Part shown: one piece after another, positions 9,144 through 17,666 of the stretch
Numbering within the stretch: the first letter of the stretch is position 1
How the letters are laid out: every line of letters begins with the position of its first letter
NCBI GenBank assembly: GCA_000597885.1
Contig: CP004371.1
Coordinates: 620,001-684,000, forward strand
Length of the DNA: 64,000 nt
Direction: 5' to 3'
DNA from: Flammeovirgaceae bacterium 311
GTDB taxonomy: Bacteria > Bacteroidota > Bacteroidia > Cytophagales > Cyclobacteriaceae
Translations under genes and position numbers: made by a program
Notes under the pieces: generated by a model
The model's database searches: none
What the model saw: the letters and a program-made list of their open reading frames with translations, nothing else
Told to the model about the DNA's origin: nothing

Positions 9144-10226
9144 ATGCATAAAAGGAAATTAGTAAGTATCGCCATAGCATTTGCATTTCTGATACTAGCG
9201 GCCACAGGTGTGTTCATGTACATATTTCCCTATGAAATGCTAACCGCATCCATTCATACCTTTTTTGGTATGGCATTTATTCTAGCTGCGGGGCTTCATC
9301 TTAAAAACAACTGGATGGCCTTAAAAAACTACAGCAGTGAAAAGAAAAAAGGCGCTGCACTCCCCTTCACGAAAGCCTTTATGGTGGTTGTCCTGGTGGC
9401 TCTCTTGCTCTTAATGGGCTTGTATGTAGAGTTTCCTCCTTTTAGTTCGGTGTACGCATGGGGTAATGCTTTTAGGAATGAACAGTTGGGCAAAAGCACA
9501 AAAACAAATGAGTACGAGCACATACTTCTACAGCAGGCATTAGGAGACGCTGCTGTTGCAATAGAGGTAAAGAAAGGAGCTGCTTTTCAATATCCACTCT
9601 TCGCCGTTTGGGCCGAAGACCTGGAGGGCAACTATTTACAAACCTTATATGTATCCAGGAGCATTGCCACCAGCGTATTCAAATATGGAAAAAAGGAGGG
9701 GGAGCAGTGGGAGCCTGCTGTTTTACGCAGGCCTGAAGCACTGCCTCGCTGGTCGCACAAGAGAGGTATACAAGCAGCCGATGGTTATCACCTGCCATCG
9801 GGCGGAACTGCAGACCAGGACCTGGACGGCTTCACAGGTGCTACCCCGCACAATAACTTCATTGTTAGCAGCAAACTGCAGCTAAAAAGTCTGGATACAG
9901 CGCGGATATTCTTTGAAGTTAACCAGTCATACGACTGGAATGAGTATTACAGCAAGGATCGCTTTCCGGAAGATAAGATCTACAGTGGTTCCGGAAAAGT
10001 AGGGCAGCCAGCCCTGGTGTACACTACAGTAGTTGACTTAAAAAGAGCGGGCAAAAAAAGCTACTTACTGGAGCCCCTGGGCCACAGCCATCATTCAGGA
10101 GAGACGGGCGAGTTATTTCCAGACTTCTCCAATATTACCACAGCCCTTGAAATTGTAGACAGAATTATTCTGACGGTTGACAAGCTAACACCACCCGCAG
10201 GAAAAAAGAGCTTAGCACTGGAGTAG
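9144..10226 (+). CDS. DUF4405-like membrane protein with large C-terminal periplasmic domain
   Basis: Probable membrane protein of 360 residues from the Met at 9144; the frame is open back to 9006 but that part is not protein-like. Three hydrophobic helices lie in the first 130 residues, two of them carrying histidines (SIHTFFGMAF, AGLHLKNNW), as in cytochrome b-like DUF4405 proteins. The remaining roughly 230 residues are soluble and contain HLPSGGTADQDLDGFTGATP, resembling the D-x-x-T-G-A-T-P block of DUF2271 domains. A heme-linked redox role is an inference from the paired histidines. It is divergent from the two-component pair and could be its target. Confidence 0.6.
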   Translation: MHKRKLVSIAIAFAFLILAATGVFMYIFPYEMLTASIHTFFGMAFILAAGLHLKNNWMALKNYSSEKKKGAALPFTKAFMVVVLVALLLLMGLYVEFPPFSSVYAWGNAFRNEQLGKSTKTNEYEHILLQQALGDAAVAIEVKKGAAFQYPLFAVWAEDLEGNYLQTLYVSRSIATSVFKYGKKEGEQWEPAVLRRPEALPRWSHKRGIQAADGYHLPSGGTADQDLDGFTGATPHNNFIVSSKLQLKSLDTARIFFEVNQSYDWNEYYSKDRFPEDKIYSGSGKVGQPALVYTTVVDLKRAGKKSYLLEPLGHSHHSGETGELFPDFSNITTALEIVDRIILTVDKLTPPAGKKSLALE

Positions 10227-10423
10227 CCTGAAAAGTTTTCATCTGCAGCTCAACAAACCAACTACAAGCTACGACTTTGCGGGCAGTGTAATCGGTGAAG
10301 AGATTAGGGGCAAATTTAGGGTCCGATAGCAGGGGCTGCAGCCCCGCCTGCTGAGCTTTAGCCTCCGGAGGATCAGCAATGTAACAGCATCAAAAATTTT
10401 CTAAGAAACTATCCACTACTCAT

Positions 10424-11026
10424 ATGAAACTCAGCTTATTTTTTCTTCTTCAGCTTTTACGCTTTACCCTCTTCGCATGCGAGGGGCCAGACGAAGCCAT
10501 TACTATAGACGGCCAGCTAGATAAAGGCCTCTGGGTAAAGGCTAAGCACTTCTCAGGCTTTTACCAGAACTTTCCGGCCGATACCGCCCTGGCCCATGCT
10601 CCTACCGAGGTATGGCTGCTGGTGGCGGGTGATCAGCTGCTGATCGGTGCCAAGATGTACAACGAAGGTGGCAAGGCCAAGGCTACCACCCTGCGGAGAG
10701 ATTTTTCACTAAATGACAACGATGCCTTTGGCGTCCTGCTCAATTCCAATTACAACTATACCCGCTTGCAAATACCTGCACCCCTGGTCAATAATGAGGT
10801 GTTCTTTGGCGGACTGGAGCTGCTGAAAAGCCTTTCAAGATCGCAGTTTGCTGATATTCAGCAGCAGTACAACAGCCTGGGCGAAAGCATCGGACTCTAT
10901 GCCCGTCTGCAGTGGGAGTTTAAGCAGCTTTTCAGTCTGTTCCTGGTGTATCAGGATAATTAATACGAAAGCTTCTCACAATTGCAGCGACGCAAGCTTT
11001 CGACCAAGCTGGAATACTGGTGCTAG
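10424..11026 (+). pseudogene. Internally deleted DUF5916-like outer-membrane protein
   Basis: Begins like a large carbohydrate-binding (CBM9-type) plus DUF5916 protein: signal peptide, EAITIDGQLDKGLWVKAKHF, then TTLRRDFSLNDNDAFGVLLN. After about residue 115 it jumps to what looks like the last beta-strands of such a protein (LGLYARLQ-type strand, LFSLFLVYQDN), so some 500 residues of the usual 700 or more are missing. A TAA at 10961-10963 interrupts the end; the same frame continues through LSTKLEYW to a stop at 11024-11026, matching the usual strand-like terminus. The ORF of 179 residues before the first stop may still be annotated as a gene, but it is unlikely to form a barrel. Confidence 0.65.
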
Positions 11027-11087
11027 CCCATGCAGGGCCGATTGTGAAAACAGAAATAGAATAAACAGCGACAAACAGGGAAAAGGT

Positions 11088-11963
11088 ATGACGACAGGCA
11101 ATACAGGAGTGCTTAAAATCCATGCGGCCATCGCCCTACTGGCCGCCAGCAATGCACTTATTAAGCTGGCCGATGCCTGGGTTACGCCGCAGCTGGTACT
11201 CTCCCGTTCGGCTCTGGCCATGCTGGTAGTCTATGTGCTCTTAAAGCGGGCAGGGGGAAGGCTCTGGACAAAGGGTAAATTCCCGCTTCTGGTACGGGGC
11301 ATTAGCGGAACCCTGGCGTTGCTGCTGTCGGTAGAAGCCATTCCCCAACTCCAGCTTACAACAGTATCCATGCTCAATCAGCTGAGCCCTTTTTTTACAG
11401 CACTTCTGGCTTCTGTAGCATTCCGTAAGCTGGTACCCCTGCAGCAGTGGTTAGCTATAGGCATTGCCCTGCTGGGTGTATGGCTGATGCTGATGCCCGG
11501 CCTGGTGGAGTTGCAGCGATCTTTCTGGTTGTACCTGGCCGGTGTGATTAGCGCTTCGGTCGGCTATGTGGCCATCAACAAGGCAGAAACCGCATGCACG
11601 AGTCTTCATTTTGTATTTTATACCTCCTCGTTTTCAGCCCTGCTAAGCATTGGCTGGCTCTTTAGTCTGCCGGAACTACCGCCCATTCCCCTGCACTCGG
11701 GAGCAGACATGCTCCTCCTGCTGGGTTATAGCGTGCTCACCCTGCTGGCTAGCCTACTGATGACCTCAGCTTTCCAGGCTGGCAATGTGGTAAAGCTCAA
11801 TGCTATTTCCTACATCAGCATTCTCTACGCCATAGGGTTGGATTTTCTGATCTTCAATAGCTGGATAGATCTAAAAGGAATTCTTGGAGCCCTGCTGGTA
11901 GGGCTAAGTGTACTGTTCTTTTCAGGAGCTTTTAAAAATAGGCTAAGTTTAAGTGCCAATTAA
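11088..11963 (+). CDS. EamA/DMT-family drug/metabolite exporter
   Basis: Integral membrane transporter of 291 residues with about ten hydrophobic helices in two repeats, the layout of the drug/metabolite transporter superfamily. Repeat one contains SNALIKLADAW and the well-conserved SMLNQLSPFFTALLAS block, repeat two ISYISILYAIGLDFLIF. The start at 11088 has a purine-rich AGGGAAAAGGT ribosome binding site; the open frame extends far upstream into the broken DUF5916-like gene and should not be used. Members export amino acids, nucleotide-sugars or drugs; the substrate is not predictable. The GC-rich coding bias matches the preceding genes of this module. Confidence 0.88.
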   Translation: MTTGNTGVLKIHAAIALLAASNALIKLADAWVTPQLVLSRSALAMLVVYVLLKRAGGRLWTKGKFPLLVRGISGTLALLLSVEAIPQLQLTTVSMLNQLSPFFTALLASVAFRKLVPLQQWLAIGIALLGVWLMLMPGLVELQRSFWLYLAGVISASVGYVAINKAETACTSLHFVFYTSSFSALLSIGWLFSLPELPPIPLHSGADMLLLLGYSVLTLLASLLMTSAFQAGNVVKLNAISYISILYAIGLDFLIFNSWIDLKGILGALLVGLSVLFFSGAFKNRLSLSAN

Positions 11964-11999
11964 TAGCCATTACCACTATTCATAAACAAATAAAGAGCA

Positions 12000-12479
12000 A
12001 TGAAAAAATACATTTTAGCTTTATTCTTAACATTCATGCTTACCCACGGCTATAGCCAGGTGAAAGTGATCAAATTTCCGGAGCTTCAGGCATATATTGC
12101 CACTAGTGCTGACGATAAGGTAAATGTTATCAATTTCTGGGCTACCTGGTGCGGACCTTGTATAAAGGAATTGCCATTTATAGACTCCCTGCGTTATACG
12201 TATGCTCCGGATAAAGTTGAGGTGCTGCTTGTAAGCCTTGATTTTCCCGATCAGCTTTCCAGGGTGAATACATTTCTTCAACGTAAAAAAATAGATTCCA
12301 CTGTTTGGCTTATGGATGAGTCAGATCCAAATCTTTTTATTGATCAGGTAGATCCTTCCTGGTCTGGAGCCATTCCTGCGACCCTTCTTATCCGAAATTC
12401 AACTGCAAAAAGAATCTTCCTTGAAGGAGAACTCACAAAAGCGGAGCTTGAAACACATATTAATAAACTTTTAAAATGA
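12000..12479 (+). CDS. TlpA-like thioredoxin-fold protein, exported
   Basis: Periplasmic thiol:disulfide oxidoreductase of 159 residues. Signal peptide at residues 1-20, then a thioredoxin fold with the redox motif NFWATWCGPCIKELPF and a cis-Pro loop near AIPATLLI. Its stop overlaps the start of the next thioredoxin-like gene (ATGA), so the two are translationally coupled. Likely keeps envelope thiols reduced or serves cytochrome maturation. Confidence 0.9.
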   Translation: MKKYILALFLTFMLTHGYSQVKVIKFPELQAYIATSADDKVNVINFWATWCGPCIKELPFIDSLRYTYAPDKVEVLLVSLDFPDQLSRVNTFLQRKKIDSTVWLMDESDPNLFIDQVDPSWSGAIPATLLIRNSTAKRIFLEGELTKAELETHINKLLK

Positions 12480-13087
12480 TTAAGGCTATGAAATACGTAA
12501 ATCTGGTAGCGGTTTTCTCACTGCTCATCTTTTTTGCCGGAACAGTTCCCAATGCAGGATATGGAGTTGGTGACACTGCACGTGATTTTTCATTAAAAAA
12601 TGTGGATGGAAAAATGGTGTCATTGGCTGATTATGAAAATGCCAAAGGTTATATCGTAATTTTTACCTGCAATACCTGCCCTTATTCAGTTATGTATGAA
12701 GATAGGATTATAGCGCTGAATAATAAATTCGCAGATAAAGGATATCCTGTTATTGCAATTAATCCAAATGACGAGACGAAACAGCCTGCCGATTCATATG
12801 ATAAAATGTTTGTAAGAGCCAAAGAAAAAGGATTTAAATTTCCATACGTTCAGGATAAAACACAGGAGATAGCCAGGGCTTACGGAGCTACGAATACGCC
12901 TCATGTTTACGTATTAAATAAAGATCGTAAGGTTGTATATATTGGCTCTATCGACAATAATGCCAGGGATGCTGCAAGTGCGGATAAGCATTATGTGGAA
13001 GATGCCATTAAGGCCATCGAGAGCAGCAAAGAACCCGAAGTCTCTAAAACTAAAGCGATAGGCTGTACTATTAAGTGGACATCATAA
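12476..13087 (+). CDS. AhpC/TSA-type thioredoxin family protein, exported
   Basis: Peroxiredoxin-like/redoxin protein of 203 residues with an N-terminal signal segment (VFSLLIFFAGTVPNAGY). The redoxin core begins VGDTARDFSLKNVDGKMVSL and has the CxxC motif CNTCPYSVMYEDR, then NPNDETKQPADSYDKM and the cis-Pro loop NTPHVYVLNKDRKVVYIG. A third Cys lies in the terminal GCTIKW. Proteins of this type are often annotated thioredoxin family or redoxin. It is coupled to the TlpA-like gene upstream and followed by a strong terminator. A near-identical gene, damaged by internal duplication, lies next to mnmE at 59144-60053, and the similarity continues past the terminators. Confidence 0.9.
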   Translation: MIKAMKYVNLVAVFSLLIFFAGTVPNAGYGVGDTARDFSLKNVDGKMVSLADYENAKGYIVIFTCNTCPYSVMYEDRIIALNNKFADKGYPVIAINPNDETKQPADSYDKMFVRAKEKGFKFPYVQDKTQEIARAYGATNTPHVYVLNKDRKVVYIGSIDNNARDAASADKHYVEDAIKAIESSKEPEVSKTKAIGCTIKWTS

Positions 13088-13107
13088 TATTCCCATCCTT
13101 TTCTACA

Positions 13108-13133
13108 GGCCATCCGTTGTGATGGCCTTTTTT
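13108..13133 (+). terminator. Rho-independent terminator after the redoxin gene
   Basis: Perfect 7-bp stem GGCCATC / GATGGCC with a six-base loop, followed by a run of six T. The same hairpin in nearly the same form follows the homologous gene at 60074. Confidence 0.9.
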
Positions 13134-13278
13134 ATGCTGCAAGTACGGTTCGTGTCCCGGTGCGCCGGGCGCTACCATCGATTTGATTAACTAAAGTACA
13201 CATGTTCACTTGTCAAATGCAGTAGGCTTTTTATGCAATTTTAAAAAATATATAATGATTTGTATTTATATTTAAATT
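13134..13278 (+). repeat. Right-end module of E2
   Basis: Contains GTACGGTTCGTGTCCCGGTG and GCGCCGGGCGCTACCATC, a diverged version of sequences found left of copy 7 (36950-36990), copy 9 (56732-56755) and mnmE (60111-60150). A box CAAATGCAG at 13214, related to CAGGTGCAG, lies 65 bp left of the core. Interpreted as the right terminus of the module. Confidence 0.55.
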
Positions 13279-13374
13279 ATTTAACGATACAGAATGCATT
13301 AATGTTTAGTAATGTGCTATTTAGCAACACTTTACAAGTCGTTTGAATCGCTTGAGGTACAAATGTGGTACAAA
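13279..13374 (+). repeat. att-like repeat, copy 3
   Basis: The core TTATTTAACGATACAGAAT reads F-C-I-V-K-stop on the minus strand, one codon away from the mnmE end. The boxes GGTACAAATGTGGTACAAA lie at 13356-13374. Length 96 bp. It is followed by a left-end module (13375 to about 13530: CCATAAATTCAAGACTGATC, ... TATCCATAGGATGAGCATTGG) shared with copies 4, 6 and 7 and with the scar at 44785. Confidence 0.75.
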
Positions 13375-13535
13375 GTTTATCCATAAATTCAAGACTGATC
13401 TGTTAGTTACAATCGTAGATTTCGCTAGTTATGATCCTGAACAAAAACTAATATCCATAGGATGAGCATTGGAAAAAAAGGTGAAGCAGTAGTTATTTAA
13501 TAGAGGTAAAGGTGCGCTACTACATAAGTGACTAT

Positions 13536-14543
13536 TTATCTGTGTGAAAGCAGCCAGCCAGTAGCAATTAGTAAGCCTGTAACAATTAATATTTCATTTG
13601 TTACTTTTTTGATAGTAGTTCTACCCCCAATTTTTTCCTTCTCCAGCCAGCCTCCGCTAATGGAGGCATGCTCCGGGATGGGCTCGAACAGGTTGCCACT
13701 GGTTTTAGGTACAGATTCATCCTGCAGTTCTATTGTTTCCATTACTTTTCGGTAGGATTTGTCAAAAAGAGTTGGTGCCAGGCTTCTGTTCATTCGTATC
13801 AGCGTGTTCCGTTTTCCTACATACACCTCCCGTTGCGGATGCTCACCTAGCTTAACTATTGCTTTAGCCACCTTTCTGGCAGGAGTTGCAGAGGTAGGAG
13901 GATTGATAGTATGGCCTGTAAAATTAGCGGCATTCTGGTATACAGGTGTATCTACTATAGAGGGGTATACTGTACAAACATGAATGTTTGGTTCATTTTC
14001 AAGCTCCTGGCCCAATGAAATTCCTAAAGCCCTTATCCCGGCTTTGCTGATGCTATAAGGGGTAGAATAAGGCTGCCCGACAATGCCTGCCAGAGAACTC
14101 ATGTTGATAAGAGTGCCCTTTCCCTGTCTGCGGAATTGTTGAATAGCTGCCCGGGCTCCCCAAACAACACCAAAGAGATTAGTCTCCAGAACTCTGCTAA
14201 ATTCTGCGGAGGGTATTTGTATAAAGTCACCAAAGATCATGGCTGCTGCATTGTTTAGCCATATATCAATCTTGCCATAGGTGATTACAGCTTCTTCTGC
14301 TAACTTATTCACTTCTTCCTCTTTGGATACATCTACCTGAAAAGTTAATGCTTTTCCTCCTGCTTCCTCACATTCTGTGGCTACCTGTTCCAACACCTCA
14401 CGACTGCGGGCAGCTAAAACCACACTCCCGCCAAGTTTTGCCCATTCCAGTGCTGTAGCCCTACCAATGCCACTAGTAGCACCGGTGATCACCATTACCT
14501 CTCCTTTATGCTTTGTTCCTTTCATAGCTTCATTGTCATTCAC
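13536..14543 (-). CDS. Short-chain dehydrogenase/reductase with C-terminal membrane anchor
   Basis: Classical-type SDR of 335 residues, longer than the usual 250. It has the cofactor motif TGATSGIGRA, NNAA for the central sheet, the catalytic Ser in INMSSLAG and the YSISK (Tyr-x-x-x-Lys) pair. After the Rossmann domain there is a linker and a final hydrophobic segment EILIVTGLLIATGWLL, a likely membrane anchor. The arginine after the first strand (AARSREVL) favours NADP(H). Substrate unknown. It is divergent from the YagU-like genes of module E3. Confidence 0.92.
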   Translation of the reverse strand: MNDNEAMKGTKHKGEVMVITGATSGIGRATALEWAKLGGSVVLAARSREVLEQVATECEEAGGKALTFQVDVSKEEEVNKLAEEAVITYGKIDIWLNNAAAMIFGDFIQIPSAEFSRVLETNLFGVVWGARAAIQQFRRQGKGTLINMSSLAGIVGQPYSTPYSISKAGIRALGISLGQELENEPNIHVCTVYPSIVDTPVYQNAANFTGHTINPPTSATPARKVAKAIVKLGEHPQREVYVGKRNTLIRMNRSLAPTLFDKSYRKVMETIELQDESVPKTSGNLFEPIPEHASISGGWLEKEKIGGRTTIKKVTNEILIVTGLLIATGWLLSHR

Positions 14544-14765
14544 CCTAGACTTTCATATTGGTCTGTTGTAAAAAAGAACAGCTGCGGTGAAGCTTTGTTG
14601 CAATACAACACATTACCCTCTGGGAAGCCCAATTTAGCATGAAGGTTAAAGCATTCGATGTCTTTGAATATCACTGCTTATACACCTTTACTTAGGTAAA
14701 ACCCTTTGATACTGATACCGTTGTTAGAATACGAGAAATCACTATTCATTTTTTGATAGACCAAT

Positions 14766-15266
14766 ATGGCAAATGTATTAAGAGAAGTAATGAAGGGAGC
14801 AATTGCCGGAGCAGCTTCTGTGTGGATGATGGACCGGGTAACCTGGTATATGTACAACCATGAAGACCGGGAGGCATATAGAAAGGAAAAGAAAGCGCAA
14901 GTAGAAGGCAAATACGTAGCCTTTGTTGCTGCCAATAAGATTGCCAATGCAGTTGGTGCCAGCATGTCTGATAAGCAGGAGTTTGTGGCCAGCAAGACTA
15001 TTCATTACCTACTAGGGATAATGCCAGGAGCTCTTTATGGCCTTCTTCGTCATAGAGTAGATGGACTAGATAGGGGTCGTGGCTTGCTCTATGGGCTAGG
15101 ATTATTCATTGTTATGGATGAACTGATAGCACCAATGGCTGGTCTTTCATCGGGTCCATTGGCTTATCCATGGCAGGCGCATGCCAGGGGCCTTGCAGGT
15201 CATTTAACCGTCGGTGTTACAACAGATGCAGCAGTTCGTATTCTTGATAAAGTGGTGCCTGCTTAG
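14766..15266 (+). CDS. YagU-like (DUF1440) inner-membrane protein, paralogue 1
   Basis: Small hydrophobic protein of 166 residues that resembles the YagU/DUF1440 family: an N-terminal GAIAGAASVWMMDRVTWYMY amphipathic helix, a middle helix HYLLGIMPGALYGLLRHR, then LLYGLGLFIVMDELIAP and GPLAYPWQAHARGLAGHL. A second copy with about half its residues identical lies 150 bp downstream. YagU is linked to acid survival in E. coli, but the function is not established here. A terminator separates the two copies. Confidence 0.75.
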   Translation: MANVLREVMKGAIAGAASVWMMDRVTWYMYNHEDREAYRKEKKAQVEGKYVAFVAANKIANAVGASMSDKQEFVASKTIHYLLGIMPGALYGLLRHRVDGLDRGRGLLYGLGLFIVMDELIAPMAGLSSGPLAYPWQAHARGLAGHLTVGVTTDAAVRILDKVVPA

Positions 15267-15343
15267 CTATGAAGCCTTAGTTACCGCGTAAGCCTGTAGT
15301 ACAGCTCCAATCCATTGTCATACTAGTTTAGTGCAGAAACACC

Positions 15344-15375
15344 TAAAGCCTGAGCTATATACTCGGGCTTTCTTC
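15344..15375 (+). terminator. Rho-independent terminator between the two YagU-like genes
   Basis: Stem AAAGCCTGAG / CTCGGGCTTT with one G-T pair, loop of about six bases, followed by TCTTCTT. The downstream paralogue therefore needs its own promoter or readthrough. Confidence 0.75.
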
Positions 15376-15415
15376 TTATGAGAACAGATAACAGTAATAT
15401 TTTCTAAGTGAGAAA

Positions 15416-15925
15416 ATGGCAACTATCATTAGCAGTTTAGTAAAAGGCGCTATTGCCGGAGGGGTGGGTGTGTGGCTAATGGACAGGTTTACCTGGTACT
15501 GGTACAGCCATGAAAATACAGATACACTGGTTAAAGAGAGGCATGCTCAAAAAGGAGGAAGGTATGCTCCCAATGCAGCGGGTAAACATTTAACAGATAC
15601 ACTAGGCATGGAGCTCCCTCAAAAACAACAGTATGTTGCAGGCAGGAGCGTTCATTATTTCATGGGCATTGCACCAGGTGCTTTATATGCCATCTGCAGA
15701 CACCGCATGAATAAGTATGGATTCTTACGAGGCCCCCTTTATGGCCTTGGCTTATTTCTTGTTTTTGATGAGATTATAACCCCTGCATTAGGGTATGCTT
15801 CTGGTCCATTTGCTTATCCCTGGCAGGCTCACGCGCGTGGATTTTTTGCCCATATAATACTGGGCACTGCAACAGAACTAACTATTAGTTTGCTAGCGGA
15901 GGGCACTGAAATAAAAAAAAGATGA
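15416..15925 (+). CDS. YagU-like (DUF1440) inner-membrane protein, paralogue 2
   Basis: 169 residues, paralogous to the gene at 14766: shared blocks are KGAIAGGVGVWLMDRFTWYW, the VHYFMGIAPGALYAICRHR helix, PLYGLGLFLVFDEIITPALG and GPFAYPWQAHARGFFAH. About three to four helices with conserved His and Arg residues inside them, so possibly ion- or proton-related. Its stop overlaps the start of a 37-residue reading frame, which in turn overlaps the amine oxidase gene, forming a tightly coupled operon. Confidence 0.75.
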   Translation: MATIISSLVKGAIAGGVGVWLMDRFTWYWYSHENTDTLVKERHAQKGGRYAPNAAGKHLTDTLGMELPQKQQYVAGRSVHYFMGIAPGALYAICRHRMNKYGFLRGPLYGLGLFLVFDEIITPALGYASGPFAYPWQAHARGFFAHIILGTATELTISLLAEGTEIKKR

Positions 15926-16035
15926 ATAAGCCAGAAGACCAGCTAAAAGCGCTAATCATAGTAGAAGATAAAGCATCTAAAATTGTTACCGGGAAAAACT
16001 CCACATCTTCCGGCAGGAAGCTTAAAATTATATGA
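15922..16035 (+). CDS. Micro-ORF of 37 residues in a double ATGA overlap
   Basis: Starts with ATG inside the stop of the upstream gene (ATGA) and ends with TGA inside the ATG of the amine oxidase gene. It encodes a basic, Ser/Lys-rich peptide beginning MNKPEDQLKALIIVEDKASK. No known family. The gap-free packing argues for translation, at least as a coupling device that hands ribosomes from one gene to the next. Confidence 0.5.
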   Translation: MNKPEDQLKALIIVEDKASKIVTGKNSTSSGRKLKII

Positions 16036-17108
16036 GAGAGGTGATCATCATTGGCGCAGGTTTGAGTGGTTTGTCAGCGGCCTATTATCTTAAAAAAGCA
16101 GGAATAAAGTCACTTGTATTGGAGGCAAGAGCACGTACGGGTGGAAGGGTGCTAACTATAGCAGCAGGTAATGATACACCTGTTGAGATGGGTGCTACCT
16201 GGTTTACAGATAAACACCTGCATTTACTGGCTTTACTAAAAGAATTGGATCTCCAATTTTTTACCCAATATCAAAAAGGAGTAGGCATATTTGAAAACAG
16301 CTTATCTGAAGAAACACAGCTGTTTCAGATGCCTTCTACAGGCGAACCTTCCTATAGAATTGCAGGAGGCACCTCAAGGCTAATTGAAACACTGCTTGAA
16401 AGAATCGGAAATGAGCAACTGGTGCTGGGATCTACAATCACTCAGGTCTCGGATCATAAAGATCATATTGAAATAAAAAGCTTGGAAGGAGAGGTGTTTA
16501 GCTGCAAAAACCTGATCATCACCATTCCACCCTTTCTTATTGTTTCACAGAAGATAGCTTTCGATCCGCCACTGCCTGCTGATATCGTTCATATCATGGG
16601 CAATACACATACCTGGATGGGAGAGGCAGTCAAGTTTGCTGTAGCTTATCAGGACCCTTTTTGGAGGCGGCAGGGATATGCTGGTGTCGTATTCAGTCAT
16701 GTCGGCATTGCCCAGGAGATCCATGACCACTGCAATTTTGAAGAAACCCATTATGCCCTGAAAGGCTTTCTTTCTGCAGAAGCTTATGCGCTAAGCAGAG
16801 AAGAACGAGAGGCTGAAGTCATTGTGCAGCTGACAAGACTATTGGGTAAAGAGGCCTCAGATTACCTTTCGTATACAGAAAAGCTGTGGAAGGAGGAGGC
16901 CTTTACCTATGCAGATTACAGGAAGTATGTTATGCCACACCAGCATAATGGCCACCCCTTATATGCCTGCCCGCTTATGAGCGGCAAAATACAGCTTGCA
17001 GGTACTGAAACCGCTCCCTATTATGGGGGTTATCTGGATGGTGCTGTGTATAGTGGACTATCAGCAGCCAGTAAGGTGCTAAAGCAGGTTAATTCCTTTG
17101 ATGCTTAA
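16032..17108 (+). CDS. FAD-dependent amine oxidase/flavin monoamine oxidase family protein
   Basis: Flavoprotein of 358 residues, short for the family (about 430-500). The ADP-binding motif IIGAGLSGLSAAYYLKKAG is at the N-terminus, followed by VLEARARTGGR, the classic FAD-contact arginine block, and MGATWF. The middle has IAGGTSRLIETLLERIG. The C-terminal FAD motif is LAGTETAPYYGGYLDGAVYSG. No signal peptide, so cytoplasmic or associated with the YagU-like membrane proteins. Oxidises amines or related compounds using oxygen; the substrate is unknown. It is the last gene of a coupled operon and ends about 58 bp before att-like copy 4. Confidence 0.92.
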   Translation: MREVIIIGAGLSGLSAAYYLKKAGIKSLVLEARARTGGRVLTIAAGNDTPVEMGATWFTDKHLHLLALLKELDLQFFTQYQKGVGIFENSLSEETQLFQMPSTGEPSYRIAGGTSRLIETLLERIGNEQLVLGSTITQVSDHKDHIEIKSLEGEVFSCKNLIITIPPFLIVSQKIAFDPPLPADIVHIMGNTHTWMGEAVKFAVAYQDPFWRRQGYAGVVFSHVGIAQEIHDHCNFEETHYALKGFLSAEAYALSREEREAEVIVQLTRLLGKEASDYLSYTEKLWKEEAFTYADYRKYVMPHQHNGHPLYACPLMSGKIQLAGTETAPYYGGYLDGAVYSGLSAASKVLKQVNSFDA

Positions 17109-17165
17109 ATCGATCTCGTTAGGATACTGCTTAGATACAACTTTCAAAATTTAAAGAATATAATT

Positions 17166-17261
17166 ATTTGCCAGTCCAGAGTGAGATATCATTGTAGTAT
17201 CAGCTGGTTAGCAATAGTTTATGGATCTTTTTAACTGCATGAGTTACAATTAGGGTACAAA
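17166..17261 (+). repeat. att-like repeat, copy 4 (most diverged)
   Basis: The core TTATTTGCCAGTCCAGAGT keeps the frame (L-W-T-G-K-stop on the minus strand) but has several changes from the mnmE end. The boxes are AGTTACAATTAGGGTACAAA at 17242-17261, the first one altered. Length 96 bp. A left-end module follows (17262 to about 17430), including CCATAAATTTACGGCTTAAC and CTATAGGATGAAAATGGG. This copy is old or inactivated. Confidence 0.6.
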
Positions 17262-17666
17262 AATCATCCATAAATTTACGGCTTAACCATTAGTTCCGAT
17301 CATAGATTACTAAGAAGTTGACTCTTAAAATAATATTACCTATAGGATGAAAATGGGTAAAGCAGGGGGTGGATTAAAAAATGGAGAGATTAGTCTGAAA
17401 GAGATTCTTCAGGTATAGATCAAATTTTATTCAAAGATCCATTCAAAGGCAACGGTAGCTTGCAGTGTAACTCTTCCATAGTTCGATTTTTACCACCTTT
17501 TATCTTAGAAACCCTAATCTCACTAGAGATATTCTGGTTTTTGCATTTATCTACTGCAACTTTAAAGTTCCCCTGCTTAAATTCATTAATTTTGAATGAA
17601 TGCATCAACTTTACTCAAAAAACCATTACATCAAGTTATTGTCCAGATCTTATAAAAGCCTTTCCC
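17262..17666. other. Left-end module of E4 and TetR promoter region
   Basis: The first 150 bp belong to the left-end module shared with copies 3, 6 and 7. A short reading frame after TATAGGATG encodes a 23-residue peptide ending GEISLKEILQV; the corresponding place after copy 6 reads GGINLK-stop-IHQA, suggesting a decayed common small gene. The rest should contain the TetR promoter. The frame of the TetR gene is open back to 17460, but that extension has no regulator-like sequence. Confidence 0.45.

Noticed and set aside
9820-9850. FTGATP in the DUF4405-like protein as an ApbE flavinylation site
   Set aside because: The context DQDLDGFTGATP fits the DUF2271 block better than an FMN-binding domain, and no ApbE gene is near.
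12000-13087. Thioredoxin pair as a cytochrome c maturation system
   Set aside because: No heme-handling or CcmF/CcsB-like genes are in the module; general thiol redox work is enough to explain them.
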